Positions 49,960 to 58,909 of a DNA stretch of 64,000 nt are shown one piece after another. Position numbers and translations under genes: made by a program. Position 1 is the stretch's first letter, and the number at the start of each line of letters is the position of its first letter. A model generated the notes under the pieces. It made no database searches, was not told the DNA's origin, and was given only the letters and a program-made list of their open reading frames with translations. The stretch is from Bacillota bacterium (GTDB lineage Bacteria > Bacillota > Sulfobacillia > Sulfobacillales > Sulfobacillaceae), in NCBI GenBank assembly GCA_021799435.1, contig JAJZAN010000005.1:1-64000 (forward strand). The letters run 5' to 3'.

Positions 49960-51248
49960 TTGATGCCGCCCTGGTTATTGGTGCAGCTCGGGATCGCCGG
50001 GCGCTGGAACCGGAACTAATATGGTCTTGGGTTCACGCTATTGTTGAAGGTCAAGTGCCGGATTACCAGATTGCGGCTTGGCTGATGGCGGTCGCTCTCA
50101 ATGGACTGGATGACGAGAGCGTGTTTACGTTAACCCGGGCCATGGCCGAAATCGGAACGGAACCTCTGACCCTCCGGGGCCTGGTCGACAAGCATTCGAC
50201 GGGGGGGGTTGGCGACAAAACCACCCTCATCTTGGCGCCTATCGTCTCGTCTCTGGGAATCCCCATCGTCAAGATGTCAGGCAGAGGACTGGGTCACACG
50301 GGTGGGACGCTTGATAAGTTGGAAAGCATTCCGGGTTTCCGCATTCATCTCAATCAGGAGGACCTCAGCCGCCAACTGGATGCCATGGGGCTGGCAGTAG
50401 TAGCCCAAAGCAGCACTCTGGCTCCCGCGGATGGCATTCTCTATGCCCTTCGGGACGTGACCGAGACCGTAGACAGCCTCCCTCTCATCGCGTCGTCCAT
50501 CATGTCGAAGAAAATCGCGGCGGGCTCGCCCAATCTGGTATTGGACGTGAAAGTGGGAAGCGGAGCCCTCATGAAGAATGCCAACCGGGCGCGGCAGTTG
50601 GCCGACATGATGGTCCGGATTGGAGGCTATCACCATATCCGCACCACGGCCGTCCTGAGCAGCATGGAGCAGCCCTTGGGGAGGGCGGTCGGCAACGCTC
50701 TCGAGGTGAATGAAGCGTACGCGTGTCTGTGCGGTCGGGGCCCCGACGACTTGCGGGAAGAAGTCCTGGTGCTGGCTCAGGAGATGGTCGCTTTGGCCCG
50801 TGAGGTTTCGGCAGACCAATCCCGAGCACTGGCGGAACAAGCCCTGGACTCCGGGGCCGCTCGAGAGCAGTTTTTGCGATGGATCGACGCTCAAGGCGGA
50901 GATGCCAAAGCGGTGGAATATGGGTTGCCCGTTGCGGCACGTACGCCGGTCCTCAGTCGTGCCGAGGGGCGCGTTGGGGCCATTGATACCGCAGCCGTGG
51001 GACGGGCGGCGCAATTGTTGGGAGCAGGAAGGAAAACCAAAGAAGACCGCGTCAATCCGCGCGTAGGACTGGAATGGGAGGCCCGGTTGGGTGATACCGT
51101 CCATCCAGGGGATGTGCTGGCTTGGTTGTATGCCGACCAGGCCGAGGCGGCGGAGGCGGTCGAGCACATCATTCAAGGAGCGGTCACCATCGGAGCGGAA
51201 GATGTTGTGCCGCCTTTCCCCACCGAAATCCGGCGCATGCATGATTGA
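49956..51248 (+). CDS. pdp: Pyrimidine-nucleoside phosphorylase
   Basis: The 430-residue enzyme has the family signature VDKHSTGGVGDKTT (phosphate/base site), SGRGLGHTGGTLDKLES, and LVLDVKVGSGALMK. It cleaves uridine, thymidine and deoxyuridine with phosphate. In Bacillus the equivalent position of this locus holds punA (purine phosphorylase), so the pyrimidine enzyme here is a local substitution. It ends about 50 bases before dacF. Confidence 0.93.
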   Translation: MIDAALVIGAARDRRALEPELIWSWVHAIVEGQVPDYQIAAWLMAVALNGLDDESVFTLTRAMAEIGTEPLTLRGLVDKHSTGGVGDKTTLILAPIVSSLGIPIVKMSGRGLGHTGGTLDKLESIPGFRIHLNQEDLSRQLDAMGLAVVAQSSTLAPADGILYALRDVTETVDSLPLIASSIMSKKIAAGSPNLVLDVKVGSGALMKNANRARQLADMMVRIGGYHHIRTTAVLSSMEQPLGRAVGNALEVNEAYACLCGRGPDDLREEVLVLAQEMVALAREVSADQSRALAEQALDSGAAREQFLRWIDAQGGDAKAVEYGLPVAARTPVLSRAEGRVGAIDTAAVGRAAQLLGAGRKTKEDRVNPRVGLEWEARLGDTVHPGDVLAWLYADQAEAAEAVEHIIQGAVTIGAEDVVPPFPTEIRRMHD

Positions 51249-51298
51249 ATAAGCCGCGGTGATACTACCCCCATATGCAGGATTTTAGGGGGGATATC

Positions 51299-52462
51299 AT
51301 GGCACGTCTATGGAAGTCTCTTGTGTTGGCCGCCGCGGTGGTGCTGACACCGCTTCTCGGATCGCTCGGCGCCCTGGCGGCATCCGAGGCGGCACCGCCG
51401 CCGGTGAGCGCTAACGCGGTAGAACTTATTGATGGTCATTCAGGGCGTGTCCTGTATGAGAAAAATTCGCGCGAGCGGTTGCCGATGGCCAGTGTCACCA
51501 AGCTTATGACACTGTATTTGGCGGTCAAGGCCATTCAGGAGAAAAAAATAGCGCTGGGTGAGTTGGTCCCCGTGTCGGAAGAAGCCTATCGTACCAATGG
51601 ATCGCAGATTTGGCTGGAACCGGGTGAGCGGCTTAGCGTTGACCATCTGCTAAAAGGGATTGCCATCGGTTCCGCCAACGACGCTGCTTACGCTCTCGGA
51701 GAATACATTGCCGGGTCCGAGGATTCATTTGTTGCCGATATGAACCGCACCGCTCGGCAGTTGGGCATGACCTCGACCCATTTTTCCAATGCGCACGGGC
51801 TGCATGCCCGCGACCACTATACTTCGGCTCACGACCTGGGCCTGCTGGCGCTGCAGGCGGTCAAACAGCCCCTGCTGCTCCATTACACCGGCATGCGGGA
51901 GGATCGCACAATCCGGAATGGCAAGGGCGGAACATTGTGGCTGATTAATCACAATCGGCTCTTGGGACAATATCCGGGCATGGATGGTCTCAAGACGGGA
52001 TTTACGAGTCAAGCTGGGTTCTGCATGGTGGCGACGGCTCAGCGTCTCCACACCCGCATGATTGCCGTCGTACTGGGAGCACCCAGTTCTAAAGCGCGTT
52101 TTCAAGACGCCGCTGCACTATTGACCTGGGGCTTTCAGAACTATCAATCTGTCAAATTGGCCGGACGTGGTGACAAGGTTCAGGACGTGACCGTGCGGCG
52201 AGGAGCCGTTAAGCGGGTGGCGGCGGTGTTTGCGCATGACCAATATCTCACCGTGTCGCCTCAATCCGGGTCGCTCAAGCGCACGATAAGCGTCAAGGCT
52301 GACGTCGAGGCGCCGGTAAGAAAAGGCCAGGTGCTGGGTGAAATGGTGGTGAGCCAACAGGGCGCGATCGCGGCCCGGGTACCTATCGTCGCTGAAAGGA
52401 GCGTCAGCCGCACGACGTGGTTAGGCGGAGCTTGGAAGCTGTTTTGGAAAATTGCCGGATAA
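51299..52462 (+). CDS. dacF: D-alanyl-D-alanine carboxypeptidase DacF (serine penicillin-binding protein)
   Basis: The 387-residue protein has an N-terminal signal peptide (VLAAAVVLTPLLGSLGALAA), the serine motif MASVTKLM (SxxK), SAND (SxN) and KTGFTS (KTG), then a beta-rich C-terminal domain. It trims the terminal D-Ala of peptidoglycan stem peptides in the cell wall or spore cortex. GGGGGG lies 4-5 bases before the ATG at 51299. In Bacillus dacF heads the spoIIA operon, and here it lies upstream with one gene inserted. Confidence 0.92.
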   Translation: MARLWKSLVLAAAVVLTPLLGSLGALAASEAAPPPVSANAVELIDGHSGRVLYEKNSRERLPMASVTKLMTLYLAVKAIQEKKIALGELVPVSEEAYRTNGSQIWLEPGERLSVDHLLKGIAIGSANDAAYALGEYIAGSEDSFVADMNRTARQLGMTSTHFSNAHGLHARDHYTSAHDLGLLALQAVKQPLLLHYTGMREDRTIRNGKGGTLWLINHNRLLGQYPGMDGLKTGFTSQAGFCMVATAQRLHTRMIAVVLGAPSSKARFQDAAALLTWGFQNYQSVKLAGRGDKVQDVTVRRGAVKRVAAVFAHDQYLTVSPQSGSLKRTISVKADVEAPVRKGQVLGEMVVSQQGAIAARVPIVAERSVSRTTWLGGAWKLFWKIAG

Positions 52463-52479
52463 AACGGGGGGCTTGATGC

Positions 52480-53148
52480 ATGGGCGAGGCAGAATTAGCC
52501 CGGCGGCGGACCTGGTTGCAGCGAATGGAGGCGCGGATTCGCGAGCGGCTCGATGTCAGCGAGACAGAATCAAGCCACGCGCTCAGTGCGTACGACAACC
52601 ACCCAGCCGACTTGGCCACGGATACGTTTCACCGAGAATTGGATGTTGGTCTTACGGTGGGGCTGAACCGCCACTTGGCGGAGGTTCACCGTGCACAGGA
52701 GAAGATGGACGAAGGCACCTACGGTATTTGTGATCGCTGTGGGGCGCCTATTAGCGAAGCGCGTTTGGAGGCCATGCCGGAGGCGGCCCTGTGCCTGAGG
52801 TGCCAAGAGGCTGTGGAGGAGCCTTATTTGCCCCCTTTGTCCGAAGCAGAGGTGGTGCCCTTCCCATTTGGGGATCGACGCGACATCCATCGCGATGTGG
52901 TGGAAGCGGACGGGGAGGACTTCTGGCAAAGTGTCGCCCAGTTCGGAACCTCGGACAGCCCGCAGGACACCCCGCCCGCCGTCGACTACTTCGAAACTTT
53001 TGTCGGCTTCGAGGAGCCCATCGGATACGTGCAAGATGTTGAATCCATCGTCGACGAAAATGGCGAAGCTCTCCTAGACGCGGTCCGTCAACAAGCCATC
53101 CGCAATGCAGATAGTACGGATGCGGAATCCGACCAATATCCCGACTAA
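52480..53148 (+). CDS. yteA: YteA-like DksA/TraR C4 zinc-finger protein
   Basis: The 222-residue protein has an N-terminal coiled-coil region (LQRMEARIRERLDVSETE), the conserved DNHPADLATDTFHRELD, and a C4 zinc finger CDRCGAP...LCLRCQ (two CxxC pairs). The C-terminal half is acidic and disordered-looking. YteA-family proteins are typical of Bacillus and related spore formers. It sits between dacF and spoIIAA, a gap not occupied in B. subtilis. Its own terminator follows, so it may not be co-transcribed with spoIIAA. Confidence 0.85.
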   Translation: MGEAELARRRTWLQRMEARIRERLDVSETESSHALSAYDNHPADLATDTFHRELDVGLTVGLNRHLAEVHRAQEKMDEGTYGICDRCGAPISEARLEAMPEAALCLRCQEAVEEPYLPPLSEAEVVPFPFGDRRDIHRDVVEADGEDFWQSVAQFGTSDSPQDTPPAVDYFETFVGFEEPIGYVQDVESIVDENGEALLDAVRQQAIRNADSTDAESDQYPD

Positions 53149-53176
53149 AGGCGGCCACGAGTCGCCTTTTTTTTTG
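53147..53176 (+). terminator. Rho-independent terminator after the yteA-like gene
   Basis: AAAGGCG (53147-53153) pairs with CGCCTTT (53163-53169), followed by more T residues up to 53175; the first base overlaps the stop codon. A nine-T run in total makes it strong. Confidence 0.85.
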
Positions 53177-53236
53177 CCCGGAAGTGTGTATGATGACATT
53201 AGGAAGAAAGTGGAAAATTGGCTTGGGGGGACACGA

Positions 53237-53578
53237 ATGACCATCATGCACGCGATCCAGGGCCGCCACGTGCGGGTCGCCGTAAAGGGAGACTTGGACC
53301 TGAAGACCGCCGAGCCGCTTCGAGATGCACTGGACAAGCTGGTGGATCGCTATCGGGACAAAAACCTCGTTCTCGACCTGACTGAGGTTGAGTTCGTGGA
53401 CAGTTCGGGTTTGGGGGTTATCCTGGGACGTTATCGGCGTCTGTCCTCGCAAGGCCGTCAAATCAGCCTCACCGGGGTCAAACCCTCGGTGCGCGCTGTG
53501 CTGGAACTGGCCGGGGTCGACTCCATTATCAGCATCGGCGGAGACCCGGTGCGGGGACAAACCGCAACACCGAAATAG
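53237..53578 (+). CDS. spoIIAA: Anti-sigma-F factor antagonist
   Basis: The 113-residue STAS-domain protein carries the phosphorylation site VEFVDSSGLGVILGRYR with the modified Ser in DSS (residues 56-57). It is phosphorylated by SpoIIAB and in the dephosphorylated form releases sigma-F. GGGGGG lies about 6-7 bases before the ATG at 53237. It begins the tricistronic spoIIA unit. Confidence 0.95.
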   Translation: MTIMHAIQGRHVRVAVKGDLDLKTAEPLRDALDKLVDRYRDKNLVLDLTEVEFVDSSGLGVILGRYRRLSSQGRQISLTGVKPSVRAVLELAGVDSIISIGGDPVRGQTATPK

Positions 53579-53619
53579 AGGGAGCAGAGCACGCAGTCTT
53601 GATATCAAAAGGGGAGCGA

Positions 53620-54060
53620 GTGAATTTGAATCGGGTAGAAATGCGGTTTCTGTCACTAGCAGACAACGTAGGGCTGGCGCGAATTGCTGCGGCGGCACTG
53701 GCTGGGCAGGCGAACTTTTCAATCCATGACATCGAGGAGATTAAAGTGGCCGTATCCGAGGCAGTGTCCAACGCCGTGATTCACGGCTATGAAAACCGTC
53801 CTGACGGCTGGGTGGAACTGACCATGGAGCTCGACGAAAGCGGCATGACCATTCTTGTGGAAGACTGGGGGGTCGGCATCGCCGACGTTGAGAAGGCGCG
53901 GGAGCCTGCCTACTCCAAGGATCCGGACCGCATGGGGCTGGGCTTCGTCTTCATGGAATCGTTCATGCACGGGCTGGAAGTGGAGTCGACCTTGGGCCAG
54001 GGCACCCAAGTCCGCATGCGCCGGTTTGTGACGCTGTCGGTATCCCGCGATGCCCAATGA
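53620..54060 (+). CDS. spoIIAB: Anti-sigma-F factor / serine kinase
   Basis: The 146-residue GHKL kinase has the N box EAVSNAVIHGYE, the G1 box EDWGVGI and GLGFVFMESFM. It binds and inhibits sigma-F and phosphorylates SpoIIAA. GTG 53620 gives exactly the B. subtilis length of 146; AAGGGGAG is close (3 bases), so TTG 53626 is possible. The end overlaps sigF by 11 bases. Confidence 0.93.
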   Translation: MNLNRVEMRFLSLADNVGLARIAAAALAGQANFSIHDIEEIKVAVSEAVSNAVIHGYENRPDGWVELTMELDESGMTILVEDWGVGIADVEKAREPAYSKDPDRMGLGFVFMESFMHGLEVESTLGQGTQVRMRRFVTLSVSRDAQ

Positions 54061-54814
54061 GGAGCGGTGGCCCGACAACGGAGTGGACGAGCCCGCGCTC
54101 TATCGCCGTGCCCAAGGCGGAGACCAAACCGCTCGTCAGCAGCTTGTCGAACGCCACTGGAATTTGATTTGGCACATCGTGCACCGCTTTTCCGCGCGGG
54201 GCTATGACCCCGACGACTTATTCCAGGTCGGCGCCATTGGACTCCTGAAAGCCATTGACCGATTCGATGTTGATCGCGGTCTTAAATTTTCCACGTACGC
54301 GGTGCCATTGATTATGGGGGAGATTCGGCGGCATCTGCGCGATGACCAGCCCATTCGGGTGGCGCGCTCACTCAGGGAATTGGGCATGAAAGTGGAGGCT
54401 TGCCGGGCTCAAATGGCCCAGAAACTGGGGCGTGACCCGACGCCCCAAGAACTGGCGTCGGCGTTGGAGGTGGACGTGGCGGACATTACGGAAGCTCTGG
54501 ACGCGGTACGGCCCATGGCGTCCCTTAACCAGACCGTGGAAACCCCCAACGGCACCGAGACCCCGCTTGGAGACAACATCAGCGACACCCGGGCGGAGGG
54601 CGACTGGCTGGAGCAATTAGCCCTGAGCCAAGCGTTTCAGACGTTGGACGAGCGCGAGCGCTATATTCTCCGGTTGCGCTTTGTGGAAGGCCGTACCCAA
54701 GTGGAGGTGGCCCGCCGCCTGTCGGTCTCGCAAGTGCAAGTCTCGCGGTTGGAGCGCCGCGCCCTGGAGCGGTTGAAGAGCGCGCTCAGCGACGAGGAGA
54801 GCCGAACCTCGTAG
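54050..54814 (+). CDS. sigF: RNA polymerase sporulation sigma factor sigma-F
   Basis: The 254-residue sigma-70 family factor has region 2 (FSARGYDPDDLFQVGAIGLL, YAVPLIMGEIRRHLRDD), a region 3 segment and region 4 (LDERERYILRLRFVEGRTQ, LSVSQVQVSRLERRAL). It drives early forespore transcription. It is the last gene of the spoIIA unit; a terminator overlapping a sigma-G-type promoter follows. Confidence 0.95.
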   Translation: MPNEERWPDNGVDEPALYRRAQGGDQTARQQLVERHWNLIWHIVHRFSARGYDPDDLFQVGAIGLLKAIDRFDVDRGLKFSTYAVPLIMGEIRRHLRDDQPIRVARSLRELGMKVEACRAQMAQKLGRDPTPQELASALEVDVADITEALDAVRPMASLNQTVETPNGTETPLGDNISDTRAEGDWLEQLALSQAFQTLDERERYILRLRFVEGRTQVEVARRLSVSQVQVSRLERRALERLKSALSDEESRTS

Positions 54815-54816
54815 CC

Positions 54817-54846
54817 GGATGATGTTCTGCCAAATGGTCCATACTA
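54817..54846 (+). promoter_or_regulatory. Sigma-G-type promoter for the spoVA operon
   Basis: GGATG (54817-54821), 18 bases, CATACTA (54840-54846) fits the forespore sigma-G consensus GNATR-N18-CATNNTA exactly. It lies just after the sigF stop and 48 bases before the spoVAC start; spoVA operons are sigma-G-driven in Bacillus. Transcription would start near 54852-54854, inside the 5' arm of the sigF terminator. Confidence 0.75.
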
Positions 54847-54875
54847 CTCCCGACCGAAAGGTTCGGGAGTTTTGT
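54847..54875 (+). terminator. Terminator at the end of the spoIIA unit
   Basis: CTCCCGACC (54847-54855), GAAA loop, GGTTCGGGAG (54860-54869, one bulge), followed by TTTTGTT. It stops spoIIA transcripts ahead of spoVAC. Confidence 0.85.
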
Positions 54876-54893
54876 TATGACCGGAGGGACAGG

Positions 54894-55340
54894 ATGGATT
54901 CCGACAAACAGCAATACCAGCAAATGACCCAAGAGATGATGCCCAAGCGTCCCGTGTTGCGAAATGCCGTCATCGCGTTTGTCGTCGGAGGACTCATTTG
55001 CGTTGTAGGCCAAGGGGTGCAAGGGTTCTTCATGCACCAAGGCATGACCACCAAGGAGGCGTCCGCCCCGACGGCGGTGGTGATGATTGGGTTGGGAGCA
55101 CTGTTAACCGGGCTCGGCTGGTATGACCGCATTGTCAAGCATTCCGGAATGGGGGGCACGCTGCCCATCACGGGGTTCGCTAATTCCATGGTCGCCCCGG
55201 CCATGGAGTTTCGCACGGAAGGCTTGGTCATGGGGGTCGGGGCCCGACTCTTTACGGTGGCAGGTCCGGTGCTGGTATACGGCATGACCGCAGCGATGGT
55301 GGTGGGTGCGTTGCGCTGGCTGATCACTGGGGTGGCCTAA
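54894..55340 (+). CDS. spoVAC: Stage V sporulation protein AC
   Basis: The 148-residue inner-membrane protein has an acidic/Gln-rich N-terminus (MDSDKQQYQQMTQEMM) then four hydrophobic segments and ITGFANSMVAPAMEFRTEGL, a conserved SpoVAC/AE motif. SpoVAC is the mechanosensitive part of the channel that moves dipicolinic acid in the spore inner membrane. GGAGGG lies about 6 bases before the ATG at 54894. spoVAA and spoVAB, which precede it in Bacillus, are missing. Confidence 0.93.
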   Translation: MDSDKQQYQQMTQEMMPKRPVLRNAVIAFVVGGLICVVGQGVQGFFMHQGMTTKEASAPTAVVMIGLGALLTGLGWYDRIVKHSGMGGTLPITGFANSMVAPAMEFRTEGLVMGVGARLFTVAGPVLVYGMTAAMVVGALRWLITGVA

Positions 55341-56362
55341 TGGCGGTTCGGCGGCGGGGCGCGGCCACATATGAAACCGATCGCGTATGGATTCGGGGAA
55401 CGGGTTCGGTTGTAGGACCCAAGGAAGGACAGGGACCGCTTAAAGACCACTTCGACCGGGTCTGGCCGGATGAACAAAATGGGCACCCAAGTTGGGAGAA
55501 GGCTGAGCAGGCGCTTCTGGCAGAGGCATATGAGGAAGCCTTGAAGAAGGCCGAGACCGCTTGGAATGGCATCGACATGGTCATTGGCGGGGATTTGCTG
55601 GACCAAATTGTCACCACCAACTTCAGCGCGCGAGAACATCAGCGACCCTTGGCGGGCCTATTTTCGGCCTGTGCGACGTTTACCGAGGGACTGGGGCTGG
55701 CATCCATGCTCCTCAGCGGCGGCGGTCTGGATCAGGTGATGGTCTCCGCCGCAAGTCATCATCAAGCGGCGGAGCGTCAGTTTCGGTTCCCTCTCGAACT
55801 AGGCTATCAGCGCACTCCAACGGCGGCATGGACCGCCACCGCCGCCGGCGCAGTCGTGATGGCGACAAAGCCTGGACCGCTGCGCATCGAATCGGTGACG
55901 TTGGGGCGGGTTGTGGATATGGGAGGCAAGGACCCCAACGATATGGGCAGCGCCATGGCTCCCGCCGCCTTTGACACCATTCAGCAGCACCTGACCGACA
56001 CCGGCCAATCTCCAGAAGACTTTGACGCCATTTTCACGGGTGACTTGGGTGACTTTGGGGTCAAAGTGCTGAGGCGCTACGCCAAAGACAAGCATCTCGA
56101 TCTCAGCGCGGTCCTGGATGACTGTGGCCGCTCGCTCTATGACGCCCAGCAGCAGGACACTCATAATGGGGGATCGGGTCCCGGCTGTTCTGCCAGCGTT
56201 TTTGCGGGTCCCTTGGCGCGGCGCTTGGTGCAGGGAGACTTTCGGCGGCTTCTGCTCGTTGCGACGGGCGCGCTGTTTTCACCCACCACATATCAGCAGG
56301 GAGAAACTATCCCCTGCATTGCCCATGCCGTGGCGGTGGTCCGAGAGGAGGCTTTCCGGTGA
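55340..56362 (+). CDS. spoVAD: Stage V sporulation protein AD
   Basis: The 340-residue soluble protein has a thiolase/ketoacyl-synthase-like fold: GDLLDQIVTTNFSAREHQRP, FSACATFTEGLGLA, SAASHHQAAERQFRFPLE and GSGPGCSASVFAG. In Bacillus it binds dipicolinic acid on the cytoplasmic face of the SpoVA channel. The ATG shares its first base with the spoVAC TAA stop. Length matches (Bacillus about 338). Confidence 0.95.
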   Translation: MAVRRRGAATYETDRVWIRGTGSVVGPKEGQGPLKDHFDRVWPDEQNGHPSWEKAEQALLAEAYEEALKKAETAWNGIDMVIGGDLLDQIVTTNFSAREHQRPLAGLFSACATFTEGLGLASMLLSGGGLDQVMVSAASHHQAAERQFRFPLELGYQRTPTAAWTATAAGAVVMATKPGPLRIESVTLGRVVDMGGKDPNDMGSAMAPAAFDTIQQHLTDTGQSPEDFDAIFTGDLGDFGVKVLRRYAKDKHLDLSAVLDDCGRSLYDAQQQDTHNGGSGPGCSASVFAGPLARRLVQGDFRRLLLVATGALFSPTTYQQGETIPCIAHAVAVVREEAFR

Positions 56363-56709
56363 TCTTCGTCTGGGCGTTTGTCGTCGGCGGACTCATGTGT
56401 GTCCTGGCGCAGCTGGTGATGGACTGGTTCAGGATGACTCCCGGACAGGTATTGGTCGTCTTCGTGGTGGCCGGAGCGGTTCTGGGAGGTCTAGGAATTT
56501 ACGGAAAACTGGTGGACTTCGCGGGGGCCGGAGCCTCCGTGCCATTGCCGGGATTTGGCTACACCATGGTCGAGGGGATTGGGCAAGCTGTGAAGCAGAA
56601 GGGTGCGCTGGGTCTCTTTACCGGCGGACTCACCGCCGCGTCCGGCGGCATCAAGGCCGCCGTGATATTCGGCCTGGTCGCCGCTTTGATCTTTAAACCC
56701 AAGTCATAA
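56359..56709 (+). CDS. spoVAEb: Stage V sporulation protein AEb
   Basis: The 116-residue membrane protein has four hydrophobic segments and the PLPGFGYTMVEG motif that aligns with the SpoVAC one. It starts with GTG 56359 overlapping spoVAD by 4 bases. It is a component of the dipicolinate channel. Confidence 0.92.
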   Translation: MIFVWAFVVGGLMCVLAQLVMDWFRMTPGQVLVVFVVAGAVLGGLGIYGKLVDFAGAGASVPLPGFGYTMVEGIGQAVKQKGALGLFTGGLTAASGGIKAAVIFGLVAALIFKPKS

Positions 56710-56731
56710 ATCGCTGAGGGGGCACTATTCG

Positions 56732-57304
56732 ATGGCACAAAAGAAGCAGGTCATCATCCTGACAGACGGAGACCAGACCGCCTACCAGGCCTTGTCGGAG
56801 GCCTGTGACGAGTTGTCGTGCCACCCTCTAAGGGCCTCGGAAGGAAACCCCACCCCGCTCACGGGCGAGGAGTTGGTCAAGGAAATCATGCGAGCGCCTG
56901 CCGAGCCGGTGGTCGTCATGGTGGACGATCGCGGCGATGCCGGTACGGGACGGGGAGAACGAGCATTGGACGTGCTCTTGGATTCCTCCGAATTGGAAGT
57001 GCTGGGCGTAGTGGCGGTAGCCGCCAACACCCACCCCGTCCATGGTGTGGCGGTCGACGTCTCTGTAGACCAAGACGGCAACGTGGTCCACCAGGCGGTG
57101 GACAAGGACGGGCATCCGGTTTCGGGATCCACTCTGAAGGGCGACACCGTGGACGTTCTGAAGGCATACTCCGGTCCCGTGGTGGGACTGGGCGATCCGG
57201 GGAAGATGGAAGGGCATGATTCGGTCCACCATGGTGTGCCGGCCACGCGACGCGCCATCGAAGAGATTCTCAAGAAAGGGGCCAATCCCGATGGGCGAGG
57301 TTAG
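56732..57304 (+). CDS. spoVAEa: Stage V sporulation protein AEa
   Basis: The 190-residue cytoplasmic protein has the SpoVAEa core: VIILTDGDQTAYQALSEAC at the start, VVMVDDRGDAGTGRGE and GLGDPGKMEGHDSV. Function is unknown but it is always encoded with the channel. A GAGGGGG lies upstream of the ATG and the end overlaps spoVAF. Confidence 0.9.
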   Translation: MAQKKQVIILTDGDQTAYQALSEACDELSCHPLRASEGNPTPLTGEELVKEIMRAPAEPVVVMVDDRGDAGTGRGERALDVLLDSSELEVLGVVAVAANTHPVHGVAVDVSVDQDGNVVHQAVDKDGHPVSGSTLKGDTVDVLKAYSGPVVGLGDPGKMEGHDSVHHGVPATRRAIEEILKKGANPDGRG

Positions 57305-58826
57305 GTACAAGGTACAAGGGAAAGGCAAAGTCCAAAGCCAAGACGTCTCCACCAATCTGGACGAGAACCTGCAGTGGATTAAGCGCTACCTGGGTTACAA
57401 AGAGTCGTTTGATATTTTGGTGCGCGAGTTTGAGGTGGCCGGGACGAAATGTGCGATGGTGTGCGTCGATTCGTTTATCGACTCCACCGTCCTGACTTTG
57501 ATTATGAATCAACTGGAAAAGCTGAGCCAGCAGCAGTTGAAGCACCCCACGCTGGATGGACTATTGACCAAGACGATCCCGTATATTGAGGTCAGCCCCA
57601 CCAGCGAACTCACATCAGCCGCTGACCAAGTGCTGGCTGGGCCGGTCGCCTTCCTTGTGGATGGGGTGTCCCACGCCATCGTGGTGGACGTCCGCAAGTA
57701 TCCCGATAGGAGCCCGTCCGAGCCGTCGATTGAGCGCGTTTTACGCGGGCCGCAAGACGGGTTTATCGAGACCATGATCATGAACACGCTCCTCATCCGC
57801 CGACGCTTGCGGGATCCCAACCTGCGCATCGAAGCGTTCGAGGTGGGTCGGCGCTCCAAGAGCGATGTCGCCTTGATGTACATCAAGGACATCGCCGATG
57901 ACAAAATTATCAAGGTGGTGCGTGAACGACTGAAGGCCATTGACGGGGACGCCATGGCCATGTCGGAAAAGGCGCTGCAAGAGTGGATCATCAAAAAACC
58001 GTGGTGGAATCCCTTTCCCAACGGGAAGTTCACCGAACGCCCGGATGTCGCAGCCGAGCACCTCACGGAAGGACATATTTTGGTGATGATTGACACCTCG
58101 CCCAATGCGCTTATCCTGCCCGTATCCATTTTCTCGTTCCTGCAGTCGGCGGAAGAGTATCACGAAGACGTCATGATCGGCACCTATCTCAAGTGGGTGC
58201 GCATGTTGGGCATGTTGGTCTCTTGGGTGTTGCCGCCGCTGTGGTACGCCCTGCTGGTCACTCACGCTCATTTGCCCGGAAAGTTGGATGTGTTATTGAA
58301 ACCGACGACGACGGCCATCCCAATCTTCTGGCAATTAGTCGGCTTGGAAATCGGCGTCGACCTCCTGAGACTGGCGCTGACATTTAGTCCCGACCCGCTC
58401 ACGCAGTCCATGGGATTTTTCGGAGCCATTCTGCTCGGCGACGTGGCGATAAAAGCCGGGATTATCGATGCCCTGGCTATGGTCTTGGTGGCGCTGGCGG
58501 CGGTGGGAACCTTTACGGCACCGGACATCGACTTTGGCTTGGCGGTCCGGCTTCTGCGGGCGTTCCTGCTGATCCTGACGGGACTCTTCACCATCGTAGC
58601 GCTGCCTTGGCTGGGGTTTGCCCTAGGCATCATTATCCCGGTGGCCATCATGTTTACCAATGATTCGTTTGGTGCCTCCTACGGTTGGCCCCTCATTCCT
58701 TTTCGCGGTGCGGACCTGGTAGACGAGATGATCCGCAAGCCGCTCAATCGGAAGGTCTATCGACCGTCTTTGACCCATCCGCAGGATAAGACCCACCGAC
58801 GGCCCCCAGGCAAGGAACGCGTATAG
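57291..58826 (+). CDS. spoVAF: Stage V sporulation protein AF (GerA-family membrane protein)
   Basis: The 511-residue protein matches the GerA/SpoVAF family: an N-terminal soluble domain (NLQWIKRYLGYKESFDILVR), RKYPDRSPSEPSIERVLRGP as the conserved linker, and a C-terminal block of four to five membrane helices. The C-terminal half includes GASYGWPLIPFRGADL. In Bacillus it interacts with germination machinery in the inner spore membrane. The ATG at 57291 lies inside the end of spoVAEa. Confidence 0.92.
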   Translation: MGEVRYKVQGKGKVQSQDVSTNLDENLQWIKRYLGYKESFDILVREFEVAGTKCAMVCVDSFIDSTVLTLIMNQLEKLSQQQLKHPTLDGLLTKTIPYIEVSPTSELTSAADQVLAGPVAFLVDGVSHAIVVDVRKYPDRSPSEPSIERVLRGPQDGFIETMIMNTLLIRRRLRDPNLRIEAFEVGRRSKSDVALMYIKDIADDKIIKVVRERLKAIDGDAMAMSEKALQEWIIKKPWWNPFPNGKFTERPDVAAEHLTEGHILVMIDTSPNALILPVSIFSFLQSAEEYHEDVMIGTYLKWVRMLGMLVSWVLPPLWYALLVTHAHLPGKLDVLLKPTTTAIPIFWQLVGLEIGVDLLRLALTFSPDPLTQSMGFFGAILLGDVAIKAGIIDALAMVLVALAAVGTFTAPDIDFGLAVRLLRAFLLILTGLFTIVALPWLGFALGIIIPVAIMFTNDSFGASYGWPLIPFRGADLVDEMIRKPLNRKVYRPSLTHPQDKTHRRPPGKERV

Positions 58827-58868
58827 GTTGACCCGCTCTTTCTGGACATGCTAGGCTGTTGGCAGCAC

Positions 58869-58897
58869 GGGACGCTCTCGGGCGTCCCAACTTTTTT
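58869..58897 (+). terminator. Terminator after the spoVA operon
   Basis: GGGACGC (58869-58875), 6-base loop, GCGTCCC (58882-58888), then AACTTTTTT. It closes the spoVA transcript ahead of lysA. Confidence 0.9.
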
Positions 58898-58909
58898 GGG
58901 GGAAACACT

